From: Candidatus Kapaibacterium sp.
Lineage (GTDB): Bacteria > Bacteroidota > Ignavibacteria > Kapaibacteriales > UBA4661
NCBI GenBank assembly: GCA_004292595.1
Contig: RDXM01000122.1
Coordinates: 1-41,417, forward strand
DNA length: 41,417 nucleotides
Reading direction: 5' to 3'
The notes beneath the pieces are model-generated. The model was not told the origin of the DNA, ran no database searches, and was given only the letters and a program-made list of their open reading frames with translations. Shown in pieces: positions 40,863 to 41,417 of this stretch (position 1 is the first letter of the stretch; every line of letters starts with the position of its first letter). A program made the translations under genes and the position numbers.

Positions 40863-41417
40863 GGGATAAAAACGGGACAAAAAACGGGTCAATTTTGGGA
40901 GCAAGGAGAGTCAAAAATCAAAAAGTTCTAAAAAAAGCACCTCAAAAGCGGGTACAAAAAGCACAAAAAAACGGACAAAAGCATAAAAAAGTAAAAATTT
41001 TTGAACAGGTCAAGCAACAAGAACTGGAGCGGCGTTGAGGGTGTTTCCGCGAACCGATTCTAAAACTTTTTTGCAAGATTTGTAAAAAAGATTTGCATTT
41101 CTTGGAGCAAACCCCTAATTTAGCAGTCCGTTTACTTCACGACGGCACACGTTCTTCGACAACGCCTTGCGGCACGGAATCAAAAACTATCTTTTGGATA
41201 GTATCGTTTTTCGGGTGTTTTTAATAAGCACCATGCAGCAAGAAAACAGCAATCATACTTTCCGCAACAGATAGCCAAGTTGTGCAAACGGGAAGGATGA
41301 GGTAGGAGGACAAGAGGGAACATGAAGCGTTCTTTGAAAGCAGAAAGCACAAAAAAGAATCAACAAAAAGGTTGATGGTTATACAGTACATAACGTACAG
41401 GTAAAGCCCACAACTCA
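40521..41417. other. Gene-free end region, possible rRNA operon leader
   Basis: No convincing intact gene lies in these 897 bases. Between 40857 and 41038 the plus strand is strikingly A-rich and T-poor and gives a lysine-rich open frame that looks like a composition artefact. At 41086-41102 and 41187-41202 there are short dyads. The sequence ends in GCCCACAACTCA, which could be the lead-in to 16S rRNA, but no rRNA sequence is visible in the window. Confidence 0.45.
41329..41339 (+). promoter_or_regulatory. boxA-like motif of an rRNA leader
   Basis: GTTCTTTGAAA resembles the boxA antitermination element (TGCTCTTTGA) found a short way upstream of 16S rRNA genes in this lineage. It is 80 bases before the window edge. 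The call depends on 16S rRNA following just outside. Confidence 0.4.

Noticed and set aside
40808-41038. 76-codon lysine-rich open frame
   Set aside because: It follows the strong A-richness of the strand, has no ribosome-binding site and no family resemblance.
1-41417. CRISPR array or cas genes
   Set aside because: No regularly spaced direct repeats of 24-37 bases with unique spacers and no cas-like protein were seen; the only repeats are palindromic or short-period tracts.
1-41417. Prophage or integrated plasmid
   Set aside because: No integrase, capsid, portal, terminase or relaxase motifs were found; the mobile DNA seen is the IS605 edge, the palindromic repeats and the AT-rich cassette.

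Overview
The window looks like a chromosomal segment from the Bacteroidota/Chlorobiota (FCB) lineage, most likely a Chlorobiota/Kapabacteria-type organism. The grounds are a DUF5103-type plug protein of the type IX secretion system, an N-succinyl/N-acetylornithine-type carbamoyltransferase of the Bacteroides kind, poor Shine-Dalgarno usage, the block tRNA-Leu–tig–clpP–clpX, and many lipoproteins. Species cannot be named from the sequence alone. Most genes are core housekeeping genes, with small accessory patches between them.

Layout. 1–300: the last codons and right-end hairpin of an IS200/IS605-type tnpB, then a nested inverted repeat. 0.3–5.0 kb (minus strand): a GT2 glycosyltransferase, an alkyltransferase-like DNA repair protein, a HAD phosphatase, a J-domain protein and dnaB. 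5.15–5.23 kb: a tight cluster of DnaA-box-like 9-mers between dnaB and hisIE. 6.1–10.4 kb (plus strand): EVE protein, tRNA-Leu(UAG), tig, clpP, clpX. 10.6–13.4 kb: sugar aminotransferase, catalase-like protein, hisH. 13.5–19.8 kb: thiamine pyrophosphokinase, GNAT, RmlD-like reductase, SPFH protein, sugar ketoisomerase, GT2 and GT4. 20–21.8 kb: murD followed by a BrnT-type toxin–antitoxin pair. 22–24 kb: a redoxin lipoprotein and a heme/copper monooxygenase-like lipoprotein. 24.3–27.7 kb: small membrane protein, LipM-like octanoyltransferase, membrane GT2, carbamoyltransferase. 27.7–29.4 kb: an AT-rich two-gene cassette of unknown function. 29.4–40.5 kb: response regulator/histidine kinase, TPR lipoprotein, Sua5, QueE, PH-like membrane protein, 3-hydroxybutyryl-CoA dehydrogenase, T9SS plug protein and a large exported protein. 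40.5–41.4 kb: gene-free; it may end in an rRNA leader.

Two signals beyond the genes stand out. First, three ParB-binding (parS) sites at 11.75, 14.2 and 16.1 kb, two of them perfect, lie near the DnaA-box cluster beside dnaB; together they suggest that the window is close to the replication origin. Second, the intergenic regions carry several repeat families: four copies of an ~80-bp palindromic element, purine-rich 7-nt-period tracts directly behind four stop codons, and large unique inverted repeats.

Functional links: the aminotransferase, ketoisomerase, RmlD-like reductase and four glycosyltransferases point to deoxyaminosugar-containing surface polysaccharide synthesis. tig–clpP–clpX form a protein folding and degradation block. 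hisIE and hisH are scattered histidine genes. The plug protein ties the outer-membrane/exported proteins at the right end to type IX secretion. The best candidate for an undescribed system is the 27.7–29.4 kb gene pair, whose members I recall only as conserved proteins of unknown role.
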